Assembly (NCBI GenBank): GCA_030267965.1
Contig: BRYA01000261.1
Span: 1-49,770, forward strand
Direction of reading: 5' to 3'
Source of the DNA: Triparma columacea
Lineage: Eukaryota; Sar; Bolidophyceae; Parmales; Triparmaceae
DNA length: 49,770 nucleotides
The notes beneath the pieces are model-generated. The model had not been told where the DNA came from and did no database searches. It was given only the letters and a program-made list of their open reading frames with translations. The position numbers and the translations under genes are program-made. Every line of letters begins with the position of its first letter. Within the stretch, counting starts at the first letter, position 1. Shown here one piece after another: positions 1 to 9,770 of the stretch.

Positions 1-41
1 TTGCCGCTATAAACTTACACTTGGGGTAGGTTCGCTCAAAA

Positions 42-1202
42 ATGGCATCACAATCAGAGGTAGAATCGTCACACAATTCATCAGAGACCACAAATGTGGC
101 AGTATATAGTTATGACGATTTGACAGACGGTCAACAATGCTGCATAAAGTGGGCTAGTGAGCAAGACTGGGATCGCGTCAAGGGTTATGCCAAGGAACAT
201 GGTCCTGAGGTTTTGTTAGGCATTTCTTCAGTGTGTCACTCAGAGAGGAAGTTGGTATTTTCAGTCCTCACACTCGCCTCAGAATACCAGAATGTTGAGA
301 TGGTCAAGCTTACCTTAGAGGCCGGTTTCAACAACAATGAAGCCATGTACTTTGCCGCAGAATTATCAACTAAGAAAAGTGACAATTCAACAATCTTGAG
401 ATTGCTCTTAGAACATGGACTTGACCCTAATATCAACCTAGGAGTCGAAGGGTTGGAAGACTATTACAACAACCTTTTGGTGCTTGCTGCTGAAAGGGGA
501 CACATTGATCAGGCCATAGCACTTCTCGATCATGGAGCAAATGTGAACAAGACAGTGGTTCACCCTGATGGAAATGTTGTTTCACCACTTACTGTTACTA
601 TCTGTTGTGGAGCACACGACCTATGCAGGCTGTTTCTCACGCGTGGTGCTATTCCAACCACCTACGACGTGGATAATGTGTTGGGTACATGCCTCCAAGC
701 GTGCAGAGGAGAACACCCTAGCCTTAGTAGAGATGTCGCAATAAAGATGTTCGCAACATTTCTTCATCTCGGAAAGCCCGATTCTGACGTAGTGCGAGAC
801 AAATCCAATTTAGCCCGTCCTTCCCAACGAGATCCTACAATCACCAACATTACGAAACATTACCTTCAAGGCCGTCCCTTCTGCTGTTTTGTTTGCGAGG
901 CTCTAACTGCCAAGGAGCGCGACAAGCTCCTAATGTGTCCCTGTCGCACTGTCGCCTACTGCTCGAGGGAGTGCCAGCTCAAACACTGGAAGAAGCACAA
1001 GGTGCTATGCACGGGACCGCTGAACGAAAAGGGGGAGAGTGAGGCAATGGTCAAGAAAAGATCCAAGACAGGGAAGGGAGCGGCGGCGGGAGTAGCAGAT
1101 GTGGGAGGAGTGGATGTGGGAGTAGCGGAAGGAGCAGTAGCGACGGGGAAGAAGGGCAAGAAGGGCAAGAAGGGCAAGAATAGTAGGGGTAAGAAGAAGT
1201 GA
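42..1202 (+). CDS. Ankyrin-repeat protein with C-terminal MYND zinc finger
   Basis: Single-exon frame of 386 residues opening at an ATG in an AAAATGG context. Residues about 75-215 carry degenerate ankyrin-like helices (for example VLAAERGHIDQAIALLDHGA, with the GH and LL..GA signature). Residues about 283-324 form a MYND zinc finger: CCFVC, then CPC, YCSRECQ and HWKKHKVLC, giving the C-x2-C...C-x-C...C-x3-C...H-x3-C ligand pattern. The tail is Gly/Ala/Lys-rich and ends in repeated GKKGKK, likely disordered or nuclear/nucleolar targeting. Ankyrin-MYND proteins are usually protein-interaction adaptors; no catalytic domain is visible, so a specific role cannot be assigned. The gene stands alone, with about 660 bp before the next gene. 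Confidence 0.85.
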   Translation: MASQSEVESSHNSSETTNVAVYSYDDLTDGQQCCIKWASEQDWDRVKGYAKEHGPEVLLGISSVCHSERKLVFSVLTLASEYQNVEMVKLTLEAGFNNNEAMYFAAELSTKKSDNSTILRLLLEHGLDPNINLGVEGLEDYYNNLLVLAAERGHIDQAIALLDHGANVNKTVVHPDGNVVSPLTVTICCGAHDLCRLFLTRGAIPTTYDVDNVLGTCLQACRGEHPSLSRDVAIKMFATFLHLGKPDSDVVRDKSNLARPSQRDPTITNITKHYLQGRPFCCFVCEALTAKERDKLLMCPCRTVAYCSRECQLKHWKKHKVLCTGPLNEKGESEAMVKKRSKTGKGAAAGVADVGGVDVGVAEGAVATGKKGKKGKKGKNSRGKKK

Positions 1203-1863
1203 ACGAAACAATACAGTAATGCGGCGGCTAGATGTGAAATTATTTTTCATGGAACCAACTTCCACCTTTTATAGTAGTCCCATGATACCTTTGAAAGGGT
1301 CGAATGCTTCATCAAAGTCCTCCTTAGTGTTAATATCGGTCTGGCCAAACCCACCCTCAGCCCTCAGTGGAGGGAGAAATAGGAACAATAAATAAATCTA
1401 TCAAAATAAAGGTAAAACGGACAACAATGACAATGATAACCCTTGTTAAGGCTTCAACCAGTTGTATTTTGACCTATCGTTGATTTTAGTTTCCTATTCA
1501 CGTCAAGAAACCAAGTTATTTCCCCTTCAATCGAGGTCGAGTATTTCGTGGGGTTTTTCCCGTCTTATTACCGTCTTATAGACGAGATAATACTACTTTC
1601 GGCCCTATTTCCGATGTTATTAGTGTCATATTGGGTTGCTATTGGGCAGAGAACCGCTATTGACGCCGCAATGACGCATCCTTGAGGGTCTCACCATCCC
1701 TCTCCCTTGTTCTTCGTCCATCACACCACACTAACCCTGCTTATCCCGTCAATAAATAGGAATTCGTAGAGAATCAGTTTGAAATAATAGTTTGGGCTTT
1801 CAACTGTTACCGGAAAGACGGGTGAAAAGATCCTCTCAACCCCGGGACTCTCCCCTTCCCAAA
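1203..1863. other. Intergenic region between ankyrin-MYND and LRR genes
   Basis: No convincing coding frame in either direction. The stretch is AT-richer than the flanking genes and holds the 3' flank of the MYND gene and the 5' flank of the LRR gene. An open frame extends upstream from the LRR start to a TTG at 1792, but it adds no family-like sequence. I see no tRNA or transposon. Confidence 0.5.
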
Positions 1864-2661
1864 ATGCCCCAAACAGCAGTATACTATGGCACATTGAGCT
1901 TGAGAGGCAATCGTGAACTCACAGAAGTGACTTTTGCACAAGGAGTGACGACAATTGTCGACAACGCTTTCGAAGGATGCTCCTCCCTCAAGGCCATCAC
2001 CATCCCGGACGGAGTGACGATGATTGGCAATTACGCCTTCAGAGGATGCTCCTCCCTCACTGCCATTACCATCCCGGACGGAGTGACGATGATTGGCTTT
2101 GCCGCCTTCTATGAATGCTCCTCCCTCACGGCCATCACAATCCCGGACGGAGTGACGACAATCCGCAATTACGCCTTCTCTAGATGCTCCTCCCTCACGG
2201 CCATCACCATCCCTGACGGAGTGACAACGATTGGCGAACGCGCCTTCTACGAATGCTCTTCCCTCACGGCCATCACCATCCCGGACTCAGTGACAACGAT
2301 TGGCGGTGCCGCCTTCAGAGATTGCTCCGCCCTGACGAAACTCAGTTTATCTCCTGCCGTCTCCGTCGGGTTGGACTGCTTCTTGAACTGCACTGCCCTA
2401 ATCTCTGCCGCTGCCGATAAAAATATGTCGACTGTGGAGGACCTCCTCCGTTATAGGTGGAATCGCAAACCCGCTGTGATCGAACGCGTCAACGCTCTTC
2501 TTTGCCTCAAGGGAACCTGGGATCACGTGGAGGATCCACCAAGGAGATCGGCTAGGAAGCGGAAGCGAACTGACGGAGTTGAAGCCCCGGCACTAAGGGA
2601 AAGTGAGGCACGTGAGAAGATACCGAAGGTTTTGTGGAGAGTCATTCTGGAATTTCTGTAA
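1864..2661 (+). CDS. BspA-type leucine-rich repeat protein (LRR_5)
   Basis: 265 residues from the ATG at 1864 (MPQTAVYYG). The frame extends 24 codons upstream, but only to a TTG, so this ATG is preferred. About seven 23-residue BspA/LRR_5 repeats follow the pattern CSSLTAITIPDGVTTIGxxAF (residues about 20-175). They are followed by a non-repeat tail with a basic cluster (RRSARKRKR) that could be a nuclear localisation signal. BspA-like LRR proteins are hugely expanded in diatoms and relatives and are thought to bind proteins or surfaces. No signal peptide or membrane segment is evident here, so an intracellular location is likely. The repeats are nearly identical at DNA level, which suggests recent expansion. 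Confidence 0.85.
   Translation: MPQTAVYYGTLSLRGNRELTEVTFAQGVTTIVDNAFEGCSSLKAITIPDGVTMIGNYAFRGCSSLTAITIPDGVTMIGFAAFYECSSLTAITIPDGVTTIRNYAFSRCSSLTAITIPDGVTTIGERAFYECSSLTAITIPDSVTTIGGAAFRDCSALTKLSLSPAVSVGLDCFLNCTALISAAADKNMSTVEDLLRYRWNRKPAVIERVNALLCLKGTWDHVEDPPRRSARKRKRTDGVEAPALRESEAREKIPKVLWRVILEFL
1975..2330 (+). repeat. 69-nt tandem coding repeats in the LRR gene
   Basis: Units begin at 1975, 2044 and 2113 and then continue every 69 nt, each encoding one 23-residue LRR. Long stretches such as the codons for SSLTAITIPDGV are almost unchanged between units, including at synonymous positions. Confidence 0.85.
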
Positions 2662-2780
2662 CTCTAAATTTAAATATTTTTTCGATAACTCCCTCATCAA
2701 GGAAGAACCAATTTAGAACTTACGGAGTCATCGATTTGAGGTGCATCGTCGTTCATTCATCATGCGGTAAAAAAAGTTGG

Positions 2781-2960
2781 GAAGAACCTATTAGAACCGG
2801 GTTCTTGCTAGAACTCCAAGAACCTATTTAGAACCGGGTTCTTGCTAGAACCAGGTTCTACGATTTTTAAGAACCCGAGTACCAGGTTCTTGCAAGAACC
2901 TGCCAAGAACCTGAATTTTTGGTTCTTTGGAGGTTCTTGACAAAAGGTTCTGGACACTGG
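2781..2960. repeat. GAACC/GGTTC inverted and direct repeat array
   Basis: Roughly a dozen AGAACC or GGTTCT hexamers lie in both orientations within 180 bp. A longer unit of about 38 nt (AGAACCTAT..TAGAACCGGGTTCTTGCTAGAAC) occurs twice in tandem, and AGAACCGGGTTCT is itself a palindrome. Many local hairpins are possible. Confidence 0.75.
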
Positions 2961-3444
2961 GTTCCTCCTCGGCTCGATCCCACTTTCGCTGGATCAATTC
3001 TGATCTGTGCCAATTTGCATGTTATCGTCTCTTAAATCGTCTCAACCCTCATCTCTTTACACTTAATATGCTATCATACCTCTTAAATAGCCTACCCACA
3101 ACACCACACTGCAATTTATACACTTCACTACTTTGTATCAATGAGGAGGCTATTGATTTGAGGGTTAAAGAGGGTATTGATGACGCATATCCATACATCA
3201 ACACTATCTACCATAAAGAACTCACACCTGCTATGCGAGCATTACAAAGCGTTGGAGGTGGAGGAATATTTCTAACACCATTCTGCTGGCTAGTAGGATA
3301 TACAATAGAGAGAGATAAAGGTGAGAAGGGGGGATGGGTTAGGGTTAGGAGAGAGTAGTAGATGGGTGGATGTGGTGAGCAAGAGTTGAGCAAGAGTTAA
3401 CAGCAAGAGTTCATGGCAAGAATTAACATAAGAGCCCCTCCTCT

Positions 3445-3687
3445 CCCCCCTCACAAACACATTTGACGACGCAGGTAAGGAGGGAAGGAAGGAAAGAAGG
3501 AGAGGTATCGCACAGTCTTTGAGATGTTGAATATTGTTTGTTCCAAGGATGTAAATATACCACAATTCTTTCAGCTTTATGATATGCGACGTGCATTTCG
3601 GAGACACGCGCAATGATTTAACGCCATTAAGAGGAAAATGGCTGCCAAACGACCATACTGAGGAACAAACACATGACAACAACAAGC
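3445..3687 (+). repeat. Direct duplication, copy A
   Basis: Diverged direct repeat of 3771-4009. Both contain AAACACATT..GA, a GCAGGTAAGG stretch, GTAAATATACCACAATTC, a long conserved block starting GATATGCGACGTGCATTTCG, and GAGGAACAAACACATGACAA. Copies are offset by 322-326 bp. No function recognised. Confidence 0.8.
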
Positions 3688-3770
3688 CGTAGTAGGTTGA
3701 CACTGTCCCTTCTGTGTAAGAGTGACCTAACACCAATCTTCAATCGCACTCGATATCCGTCGTTATTCTC

Positions 3771-4009
3771 CCCTCCTCGCAAACACATTCGATGATGCAG
3801 GTAAGGAAGGAAGAAAGGAAGGAATGGTATCGCAAAGTTGTTGGAGATGTTGAATGTTGTTTGTTCCGCTGATGTAAATATACCACAATTCAACCTTAGT
3901 ATGATATGCGACGTGCATTTCGGAGACACGCGCAATGATATAACGCCATTAAGCCATAAACGGCTGCCAAACGACCATACTGAGGAACAAACACATGACA
4001 ACAACAAGC
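3771..4009 (+). repeat. Direct duplication, copy B
   Basis: Second copy of the repeat at 3445-3687. It overlaps the 5' end of the open frame of the sulfotransferase gene, which makes the true start of that gene uncertain. Confidence 0.8.
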
Positions 4010-5439
4010 TGTTATTTCACACTGTACCTTCCTTCACACACCCCTCCCTCACCTTCTCCCCCATCTTTCTTCCCCCCACACACGCAGACTCATCACTGGT
4101 AATAAAAGCTTCCCCTGACCTAATATCCTTCTGCCTAACCTCCAAACTATGCTACCACGTAGTTTCAAGCCGTCGGGCTAAGTTCCTAGTCTACTCCACC
4201 GTCCCCCCCTCCGCCCTGTCCCTCCCGCCCCCCCCCCCGCCCCTAAAGCCCAGAGCGGGGCCCCAAAAACAGGGCCTTCAGCTGAGGTTCGTGTTGCACA
4301 AGCCTGGGCGAACGACCAGGCACGCAAACTCGGCAGACGCTCTGTTCATGTTGGTATCCAGCGGGTTCTCCGGTAACATTGTGACCCCGGAGATCTTAAG
4401 TCTCCGCCTAGCCTCCAAGGAGGCCTCTGGCACCCTCTCCTCCTCACCATCGTCCCCCCCACTCCCACCCGTATCATTCCTCCCCCCCCCCCCCCTACCA
4501 TCCTCCCCTAAAACCCCCAAGATCCTCCTAGCTAGTTACCCCCGTAGCGGTAACACAATGCTCCGATTACTAATATCATCCCTAACCCGGATCCACACCG
4601 GATCAGACTCCCTCCCCTCGCGGACACTATGTTGGTCGTTATCACACCTCCACGGTCTCCCAGGTGAGGGCGTCGTTGATCATAGGGTTAACGTTGTTAA
4701 AACACACTGGCCGGAAAGGAAAGGGTGGTGGGGGGGAGAGGGGAGGAGGGCGGTTGTGGTGGTTAGGAATTATTGGGATACTGTGAAGAGCTACTGGAAT
4801 ATGTGCGTTACTAATACACATGATAAGAGGGCTACTGAAGAGGTTAAAATTATGTGGGGGGAGAAGTGGAGAAGGATGGTTAAGAACGAGGCTAAGGTAT
4901 GGAGGGTTTTCCATGAATGGTGGATGGAGGAGGGGAGGGTGGAGGATATATGCGTACTTAGATTCGAGGATATTGTGGGGGGGGGGGAGAGGAGGAATAG
5001 GGAGATTGAGAGGCTCATGAGATTCATTGAGGGGGGGGAGGGGGGGGGAATTATTGGGGGGGAGAGGAACCGGAACAACGCCAAGGCGGCAGCCGCCTCC
5101 GGGTACAAGGTTAAACCGGGGGGGGTAGGAAAGGCGATGAAGGACTTCACGGAGGAAATGGTTGCGGACGCCAACGAGGAGGCGGGAGAGATGCTGAGGA
5201 TGCTAGGGTACGAGGATGTCTGCAAGGGGGGGGCAGTCAGAGACGTTGATATGGAGGGCATCAGGGACGCTTTCAACAGGGGCAGGAAGAAGGTTGAGGA
5301 CAAACTAGACGGGACGGTCAGGATTAATAAGGGGCAGGAAATTAGAAGGGAGGACGACGAGTTTGGGAGGAAAATGACAGAGTGGAGGAGGAGCAAGACT
5401 GACAACGACACCAAACCGTTCCCCACGGTTGAAAGGTGA
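3847..5439 (+). CDS. Sulfotransferase family protein (PAPS-dependent)
   Basis: The C-terminal half is a clear sulfotransferase. A 5'-phosphosulfate-binding loop (LLASYPRSGNT, about residues 228-238) follows a Pro-rich linker, and a 3'-phosphate-binding motif VVVVRNYWDTVKSYW lies about 70 residues later; an acid-rich helical region follows. Such enzymes transfer sulfate from PAPS to carbohydrate, lipid or protein hydroxyls, and the substrate is not predictable here. The N-terminal half is low-complexity (Pro/Ser) with F-box-like scraps (PEILSLRLASKEASG). The start is uncertain: 3847 is the first ATG of the frame but lies inside a duplicated repeat. ATGs at 3901 or 4348, or an upstream exon, are possible. 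C-tracts dominate the first half and G-tracts the second half of the coding strand. Confidence 0.7.
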   Translation: MLNVVCSADVNIPQFNLSMICDVHFGDTRNDITPLSHKRLPNDHTEEQTHDNNKLLFHTVPSFTHPSLTFSPIFLPPTHADSSLVIKASPDLISFCLTSKLCYHVVSSRRAKFLVYSTVPPSALSLPPPPPPLKPRAGPQKQGLQLRFVLHKPGRTTRHANSADALFMLVSSGFSGNIVTPEILSLRLASKEASGTLSSSPSSPPLPPVSFLPPPPLPSSPKTPKILLASYPRSGNTMLRLLISSLTRIHTGSDSLPSRTLCWSLSHLHGLPGEGVVDHRVNVVKTHWPERKGWWGGEGRRAVVVVRNYWDTVKSYWNMCVTNTHDKRATEEVKIMWGEKWRRMVKNEAKVWRVFHEWWMEEGRVEDICVLRFEDIVGGGERRNREIERLMRFIEGGEGGGIIGGERNRNNAKAAAASGYKVKPGGVGKAMKDFTEEMVADANEEAGEMLRMLGYEDVCKGGAVRDVDMEGIRDAFNRGRKKVEDKLDGTVRINKGQEIRREDDEFGRKMTEWRRSKTDNDTKPFPTVER

Positions 5440-5578
5440 CCCCCGAAAACCAGTGAGAGAAAAGCGCAAATAACAAGGTGCTGTTTTGTTGTAAATCTCT
5501 ATCGTACTCTCTATGTACTCTCTATTTTCTAAAACCCACCTCTAACGCTCTGACCCCCTTCCCCCCCCGGCAATCGCT

Positions 5579-6732
5579 CTAGAACTTAATGGTGCCCTCC
5601 TCGAGTAGCAGCACCGCTCCCTTGTCGTCCTCCCCTTCGCTGTCGCTGCTCCCGTCATCGTTAAAGTACTTGCTCGCCGGCGGTCCCCCCCTCCCGCTAA
5701 CCCCCCCCGGGAATCCCCACCTCTTGTCCCTCCACTCGCAAAGCCGTTTGGCCCCGTAGAAAGAGGCTATGAAGAACACCATGCTCCCGAGGGTGAGGAC
5801 GAGGGACATCCAGTTGTCCATGGGGAGGACCTCGTAGTCCGGCTTGTGGTCGGTGTAGATCCAGGCCACCTGAGTCACGGTCCAGAGGGCCGGGTAACCA
5901 ATGACGAGGGGTAGGAGAGGGGCTGCGGGGACGATCTTCGTGAGGAGGAGCTCGACGTATATTAGGACGAAGCCGGCACCGTGGACGGTGCCGCACCGGT
6001 AGTCGCACTCCTTGGAGTAGGGGAAGACGAGGCCCCAGAACCCGACCACTATGAAGGGCTGGATGGTTACGGCGAGAGAGAAGAGGTAGAAGGCTAGAGC
6101 GTGGAAGTTCGTGGGTCGCGGAGGGGGGGGAGCCGTGAGGGTAATGGAGAAGGGCGACGACTTCTGCACGAGGGGGAAGATTATTAGAAGCGAGTTAGCT
6201 ACAGGGTTAAGTGACTGGGAATCGATTCGCTGGCCCAAGTCCTCACCTGAGGGGAGTTGAAGCCGCCCTCCGATCCGCCGCCATTGTTGCCCGCCCCCCT
6301 GCCCTTGTAGTTCGCGTAGCTGCAGGCCGCGGCCGCCCCAAAGTACGCCAACACCGACACAAAGCCCCAGTTGGTGAGGTATGCGGGGGGGATGTTGGTA
6401 CCGTCAACGTCGTCGTCGGCGTAACGGGAGGGCGTGGTCGTCCACGTGTAAGCGAAACCCTCAGGTCCGAGCCCCCACTCCATGAGGAAGCCCACTATGA
6501 AGAGGTAAATGAATACGACTGTCCGGAAGGCAAAGAGCCAGCCTTGAGATATGAGGTGGGAGGTGTAGAAGTGAGCGGGGCTGGGGGTCGTTCGGAAGAA
6601 GGATTTTAGGCATTTGCAGCAGCTTGTGCAAGGAGGAGGAGCATAGGACGGGTCTACGCTGCTGTAGGGAAGGCTAGAGTGGAGGAAGGAGTCTCGGGAT
6701 GGTTTCATTGGAGACTTTGGGGTACCTAACAT
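5579..6732 (-). CDS. Multi-pass membrane protein, FAR-17a/AIG1-like
   Basis: Two exons: 6732-6247 and 6163-5579, phase 0, intron of 83 nt (GTGAGG...GTGCAG). The acceptor at 6164 is used because the nearer TAG at 6199 would break the frame. The 356-residue product has about six hydrophobic segments. It resembles the FAR-17a/AIG1 (androgen-induced 1) or rolling-stone superfamily: AYLTNWGFV carries a Thr (about 120) and GTVHGAGF a His (about 223), matching the spacing of the Thr/His catalytic pair of AIG1-type lipid hydrolases. An N-terminal CTSCCKC cluster and an acidic C-terminus (SDSEGEDD) face the termini. Role inferred only: hydrolysis of fatty-acid esters in a membrane. Convergent with the sulfotransferase. 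Confidence 0.6.
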
Positions 6733-7112
6733 GTCTATGCCAAAACGTTGGCAAGTCCTCCTGATTGGATCGATAAGGAGAGTAATTATCTGAGGATGGT
6801 TGCACGATCTTCCACTGGATGAGATCTTTGGGCTTTCTAAGGAGATACGGCCAGATTTAATGTCACCAGTGGTATGATCTAATATAGAAGAAGCACGTTT
6901 GGCTGTTTAATGGGATTACTTCGAATAGGCTTGAAATTTATTGTTCTTTTTCTAAAGAACTGACTTTTTCTTGGCCGAAATCCTGTTCCGACATTCTGAC
7001 ACAACTGACTACTGCCGATTGGTTGACTTTTACGCAGGAAACTTTTACGCCGACGACGGAAATTTTCAATGTTAACAGCTACAACATTTAAGACGCTCCA
7101 CTACCCCCACGT
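6733..7112. other. Intergenic region upstream of the AIG1-like gene
   Basis: 380 bp between the 3' end of the RCC1 gene (minus) and the start of the AIG1-like gene (minus). AT-richer than its neighbours. No gene, repeat or recognised promoter element seen. Confidence 0.5.
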
Positions 7113-9543
7113 CTATGCTTCATCGTACTCCTCAGTCGCAAAGTACTCCAAATACCATTTTTCAAAGTCCTTGAAGTTGACTCTGACTTTGATGACCTCC
7201 TCGTCCTCCTCATCCACCTTGCCTTCGCTCTCTTTCATATCCTCCTTCTTCTTGGCCTTGGCCCCCTCCTTCTTCCTCTTCTCCTCCTCCTCCTTCTTCC
7301 TCCTCCTCTCCTTTTGCTTCGCTGTCAGGTCGTCTTCTCCCTTGTCCCCTTCCTGCTCCTCCATCCTCCTGTTGAACTTCTCTACCATTGCATCAGTCGC
7401 AGCCTTGAGGTCGTCCTCCTTCTGCTTCGAGGTCAAGGGCAGCCCCCCCCTCCTCTCCTCTATGTCCGCGAAGCAGTTCTCCAGGACCTCCTGGATTTGC
7501 TCGATGGCCACGCCCTTATCCTCCTCCCGGAGCGCGAGCTTGTCAAACTCGTGTCTGATATTGGACCACCTAATGTTGCAAATGTCGTGCTCGCAGCACT
7601 GTGTGAAAGGGGATAGTAGGTGGTGGTGGGTGAGAACAACTCGGGAGGTACAGTATACCCCTATCGTACCCCCCTTTCCGCAGGGGTTCTCGCTTCGCTT
7701 GCCCGCCTGGGCCTCACCTGGCAAGTGTCGTCGTAATGCCTGAGCTTGAAGTTCACCCTCACCGGGTGCCTGCCGTGGCAGTGCCTAGCGCAGGCCATAC
7801 ATACATGCTGGAAGCGGCACCTGACGCAGTGGTAGGTCGTCTCGTAGGGGCCACGAATCTTGGATATCACGGGGTGGTCCTCGGGGTTCTTTATGGTGTC
7901 TATGCAGTACTGCATTCCGGGCTCCGCGCCGTCGTACTCTGCAGGGACGTTCTCTACTCCGGGCTGACCGGGAAGGATCAAGTCGGGGGTGTCAAGGTAG
8001 TCGGGGTTTAGGCCTTTCTCCTCCATGTTCTTCTTGAGAACATCATAAACGAGAAGGCCGTCAGTGCGCAGAATCTCCAGGTACTCCTGATACTCCGGGA
8101 GGTCCCTGACCTTCTTGGCTATCCCGTTAGTGACGCAAAGGGAGTGCTTGTGCCCCGCCGCAATGTCCACCACGTCGGCGTTGATCATTCCGTTGACCTT
8201 ATGGGGCTGCAGCCTGACGTTGCAGTCCCCCATCCCCAGTTCTCCATAGTCGTTGAATCCCCAGGTGTAAATCTCCCCGTCTGTCGCATCAGAAGTCTGC
8301 ACCCTGTCCACCAGGGCTATCGAGTGCCTGGCGCCGACTGCAAGCTTCTGCACGGACTTGAGGCCGACGATCATTACGGGATCTGCGCGGTCCCAGATGT
8401 GGCCGTACCCAAGCTGGCCGTACTGAGCCGACCCCCAGCCGACCACGAGGCCGTTGTACTTCTCGAGGACCAGGGTGTGGGCACCTCCGGCAACGACATC
8501 AATAAATACCCAGTGGTTCTTCCTCACCATTTGGGTCAGAGAGGCATTCTCCTGAGGCACGTAGTGCATGCGAACGTCCACCGAACCTGCAAGGAGGGCG
8601 AAGGTTAGCTTTAAGGTGTGATGTATTGAGGTATTGGGCAGCTTGCAAGCTCGTCGCTTCTCTACTCTCCCTCGCCCTCTCCCTCGCCCTCCCACTCACC
8701 TAGCCTACTATCGTCAGGACAACCCCAGACAAAGCAAGTTATCTCCACCCTTTTGTCGGGCCTCGTTACCTCCACCAATGCGCAACAGTGGTTGTACCCC
8801 GCCACGAATCGCTTCACAATCTCAGCCTTTGGACGCCACTTGATCTCCGAGGGCTTCCCAACCCAACCGGCATCGTAGGCCTCCTTTCCAAGGCCAAGCT
8901 GGCCGTAGTTATTCCTGCCCCACGCAAATGTCCTGCAGCCAAAGGTTGTGCAGACGCAGTGCTGATAACCGGCGGATATGCTGACAACCTTCTCGTTTAT
9001 GAGCTCTTTCAAAATCCTCGGCTTCCACTGGTCCGCCTGGGGATCCTCATCGTCCATTATCTCTTGACCGAGGGCACCCCAATTCCCCTTGCCCCAAGAA
9101 TAAACCTTGCTCTCTCCGGTCAGGGCATAGGACGTGGCTTGCCCAGCTGACACCTGCCTTATAAAGAGGTCCCTCCCCTGGGTCTTCAACCCCTCAACCT
9201 TGACTGGAGTGTAGAAGGTCTTAGTGGCGGGCTTCTGTCCACATTGGCCGTGGGCATTCCACCCGCTCGCACGGACTGTGCCGTCGCCCATGATGAAAAG
9301 GCTGTGTCGTCCCCCAGCAGCAATCCCCTTCACCATGTCCACATCCGACCTTGAAAAAGAACCATTAGGGTGAGGCCAAACCTCGTGATGGATGGGTTTC
9401 TTCCCCGTAGGATCGTGTTCGGGGGTGCCCATGCCAAGGCGACCGTCATCGGGCCAACCCCAGGAGTAGCATGAAGCTGAGCGATTTGAGCCTGCCGCAG
9501 AGACCACTGAGGATAACTTTCGGCTGGTATTGGAGTCGGACAT
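7113..9543 (-). CDS. RCC1-repeat protein with UBR-box-like zinc finger
   Basis: Three exons: 9543-8700, 8586-7718 and 7598-7113 (introns of 113 and 119 nt; phases 1 and 0), giving 732 residues. Residues about 25-450 hold seven or so RCC1-type beta-propeller blades (SWGKGNWGALGQ, AWGRNNYGQLGLG, GWGSAQYGQLGYG, TWGFNDYGELGMGD). Residues about 533-582, across the exon 2/3 junction, form a Cys/His cluster: YHCVRC, CMACARHCHGRH, then TCQCCEHDIC. This order resembles the UBR box that binds N-degrons, though the usual leading CG is absent. The rest is a Lys/Glu coiled coil. RCC1-UBR combinations would suggest ubiquitin or chromatin signalling, but no HECT or RING is present, so it may act as an adaptor. 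Confidence 0.75.
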
Positions 9544-9770
9544 GAATACAAGCGTGGGGTCTTGGTACTACTAGGGGGGGAGTGGAAGGGTCGAAAGGGG
9601 GGGGATTCAACGATTGATCTATATATCTTAAATTGCCAAGGCAAGTCCACCCCACACTAAACTTCAGGGCTCATTTTATTTGGGATTTTCTTCTCACGGT
9701 GTTGGGGCGTAACGAACAAGTAAGTCGTGCTGTTAGCATCAAAATTGTTGTTCTTTTATTATAGCGTCCA

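Larger units (their letters stand above)
2662..3846. other. Repeat-rich intergenic region
   Basis: About 1.2 kb without a supported gene. It holds a GGTTCT/AGAACC array (about 2781-2960), a short TTAGGG-like run (3336-3349), and the first copy and part of the second of a 240-bp direct duplication. Open frames here are short, open on both strands and show no recognisable domain. Confidence 0.6.

Noticed and set aside
2781..2960. Possible CRISPR array
   Set aside because: Repeats are short, in both orientations and irregularly spaced, and the genome is eukaryotic.
2927..3358. 143-residue plus-strand frame in the repeat-rich region
   Set aside because: It begins at a non-ATG codon inside the GGTTC array and shows no domain; frames are open on both strands here.
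6199..6238. Nearest TAG acceptor for the AIG1-like intron (48-nt intron)
   Set aside because: Using it would leave exon 2 out of frame with an early stop; the GTGCAG acceptor at 6164 keeps phase 0.
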